Source of the DNA: Pseudomonadota bacterium
GTDB lineage: Bacteria; Pseudomonadota; Gammaproteobacteria; Steroidobacterales; GCA-2729495
Reading direction: 5' to 3'
Length of the DNA: 6,779 nt
NCBI GenBank assembly: GCA_030836925.1
Contig: JAUPLK010000087.1
Coordinates: 1-6,779, forward strand
Part shown: piece by piece, positions 5,552 through 6,779 of the stretch
How the letters are laid out: every line of letters begins with the position of its first letter
How positions within the stretch are numbered: position 1 is the first letter of the stretch
Notes under the pieces: model-generated
Databases searched by the model: none
What the model was told of the DNA's origin: nothing
Seen by the model: the letters and a program-made list of their open reading frames with translations, nothing else
Position numbers and translations under genes: made by a program

Positions 5552-6779
5552 GTGAGCAGCAAATACGACGTGGTTGTCATCGGTGGTGGACCGGCCGGTT
5601 ACGTCGCCGCCATACGCGCAGCCCAGAACGGCCTGCGGGTCGCCTGCATCGATGCCTGGAAGAACCGCGACGGGCAGCATGCGCTTGGCGGCACCTGTCT
5701 CAACGCGGGTTGCATTCCTTCCAAGGCGCTGCTCGAGTCCTCCGAACTCTTTCACCGCGCCGGCCACGAATTTGCCAGCCATGGCATACAGGTCAGCAAG
5801 CCGGAGCTGGACCTGGCCGTGATGCAGGCGCGCAAGGCAGCCATCGTGCGGCAGTTCTCCGGTGGCATCCAGGAGCTGTTCCGGGCCAATGGCGTGATCA
5901 GCCTGTTTGGTCACGGTCATCTGTTGCCCGCCAACAAGATCCGCTACACGCCGGACAGCGGCGAGCCCGAATTGCTGGAGGCCGAACATGTGGTGCTCGC
6001 CGCCGGTTCCGTGCCGGTCGAGCTGCCCTTTGCAGCTTTCGATGGCGAGAAAATCGTCGACTCCTGGGGGGCGCTGGAATTCCCGGCTGTACCGGCCCGC
6101 CTCGGCGTGATCGGTGGTGGTGTCATCGGCCTTGAACTCGGCAGCGTCTGGCAGCGTCTCGGCGCACAGACCACGGTCATCGAGGCCATGGATCGCTTCC
6201 TGTTCATGGTGGACGGGCAAATCGCCAGGGATGCCCAGCGACAGTTCAAGAAGCAGGGGCTGGATATCCGGCTCGGTGCGCGGGTGACCGAAACCCGGAC
6301 CACGGCGGCAGGCGTGACCGTGAGCTATGAGGATGAGCGTGGCCAGCATTCGCTCGACGTCGATAGGCTGATCGTTGCGGTAGGGCGGCGGCCCGCCAGC
6401 CAGGGTTTGCTGGATCCGCTGGCTGGCGTGCAACTGACCGAGCGCGGATTCGTGGCCGTCGATGCCGAATGCCGGACCACCGCTGCCAATGTCTGGGCCG
6501 TCGGCGACCTGGTGCGCGGACCGATGCTGGCCCACAAGGGCTCGGAAGAAGGCGTGATGGTTGCCGATCTGATCGCCGGCCGTTACGGCCATGTCAACTA
6601 CGCGGCAATTCCCAGCGTGATCTATACCGCGCCGGAGATCGCCTGGGTGGGCCAGACGGAAGAGCAACTCAAGGAAGCCGGCCAGTCCTACAAGGTCGGC
6701 ACCTTCAATTTCGCCGCCAGCGGCCGGGCCAGGGCCATGGAGCAGGCGGCCGGGCTCGTCAAGGTGCTGGCTGATACCG
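5552..6779 (+). CDS. lpd: Dihydrolipoamide dehydrogenase, E3 component (3' truncated by window end)
   Basis: This flavoprotein (EC 1.8.1.4) reoxidises dihydrolipoyl-E2 and reduces NAD+. The frame is open from GTG 5552 to the window edge, giving 409 residues of an expected total of about 475. Visible landmarks are the N-terminal FAD motif GGGPAG (11-16) and the redox-active disulfide C49/C54 in GGTCLNAGCIPSK (46-58), with Ala52 where Val is more usual. The NAD+-binding fold is GVIGGGVIGLELG (185-197) with E195; GRRP (278-281) and the second FAD segment WAVGDLVRGPMLAHKG (315-330) follow. The dimerisation domain starts near 350 (IPSVIYTAPEIAWVG). Its catalytic His-x4-Glu pair, supplied to the partner subunit, lies beyond the edge and cannot be checked. 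The ACIDAWKN insert-type N-terminus resembles the E3s encoded with OGDH in Xanthomonas and Bordetella. Position right after sucB suggests a dedicated E3 for this complex, although E3 may also serve other lipoyl systems. The gene symbol lpd (also lpdA, lpdG or odhL) is by family. Confidence 0.95.
   Translation, partial: MSSKYDVVVIGGGPAGYVAAIRAAQNGLRVACIDAWKNRDGQHALGGTCLNAGCIPSKALLESSELFHRAGHEFASHGIQVSKPELDLAVMQARKAAIVRQFSGGIQELFRANGVISLFGHGHLLPANKIRYTPDSGEPELLEAEHVVLAAGSVPVELPFAAFDGEKIVDSWGALEFPAVPARLGVIGGGVIGLELGSVWQRLGAQTTVIEAMDRFLFMVDGQIARDAQRQFKKQGLDIRLGARVTETRTTAAGVTVSYEDERGQHSLDVDRLIVAVGRRPASQGLLDPLAGVQLTERGFVAVDAECRTTAANVWAVGDLVRGPMLAHKGSEEGVMVADLIAGRYGHVNYAAIPSVIYTAPEIAWVGQTEEQLKEAGQSYKVGTFNFAASGRARAMEQAAGLVKVLADT

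Noticed and set aside
4310..6667. A 785-codon open frame on the minus strand, antisense to all of sucB and most of lpd
   Set aside because: It is a shadow of GC-rich codon usage: sucB and lpd share a frame, so the antisense frame stays open across both. Its product is His/Arg/Gly/Gln-rich without recognisable domains, while the + strand encodes clear E2 and E3 proteins.

Overview
The window is a GC-rich stretch of proteobacterial chromosome. Its right three quarters encode the 2-oxoglutarate dehydrogenase complex as a tight sucA-sucB-lpd operon on the + strand. The E1, E2 and E3 sequences all look gammaproteobacterial (or neighbouring betaproteobacterial). The E3 belongs to the OGDH-dedicated type, recognisable by its ACIDAWKN...GGTCLNAGCIPSK N-terminal region. 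I would guess a Xanthomonadales/Nevskiales-like gammaproteobacterium, but this is inference from remembered family sequences, not from a search.

Layout: positions 1-407 (+) hold the 3' end of an unrecognised gene. Positions 423-716 (-) hold a small HicB-like domain gene that converges on it, with the two stop codons about 15 bases apart inside a small hairpin. A short divergent spacer (717-817) follows. Positions 818-1375 (+) encode a DUF5658-like three-helix membrane protein with a long Arg-rich N-terminal tail and a GTG start. Positions 1376-1499 are the leader region of the operon and contain a plausible promoter. Next come sucA (1500-4313, E1, 937 aa), sucB (4331-5533, E2, 400 aa) and lpd (5552 to beyond the window end, E3, 409 of roughly 475 aa visible). 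The gaps inside the operon are 17 and 18 bases, each holding a good Shine-Dalgarno sequence.

The three operon products form one machine. E1 decarboxylates 2-oxoglutarate on thiamine diphosphate. E2 carries the succinyl group on a lipoyl-lysine and passes it to CoA. E3 reoxidises the dihydrolipoyl group with FAD and NAD+. All catalytic landmarks that fall inside the window are intact, so this is most simply a housekeeping TCA-cycle locus. The left part (1-1375) is the less ordinary portion: an orphan HicB-like domain without HicA, a DUF5658 protein, and an unidentified partial gene. I see no mobile element, CRISPR array, tRNA or rRNA, and I found no convincing new system.
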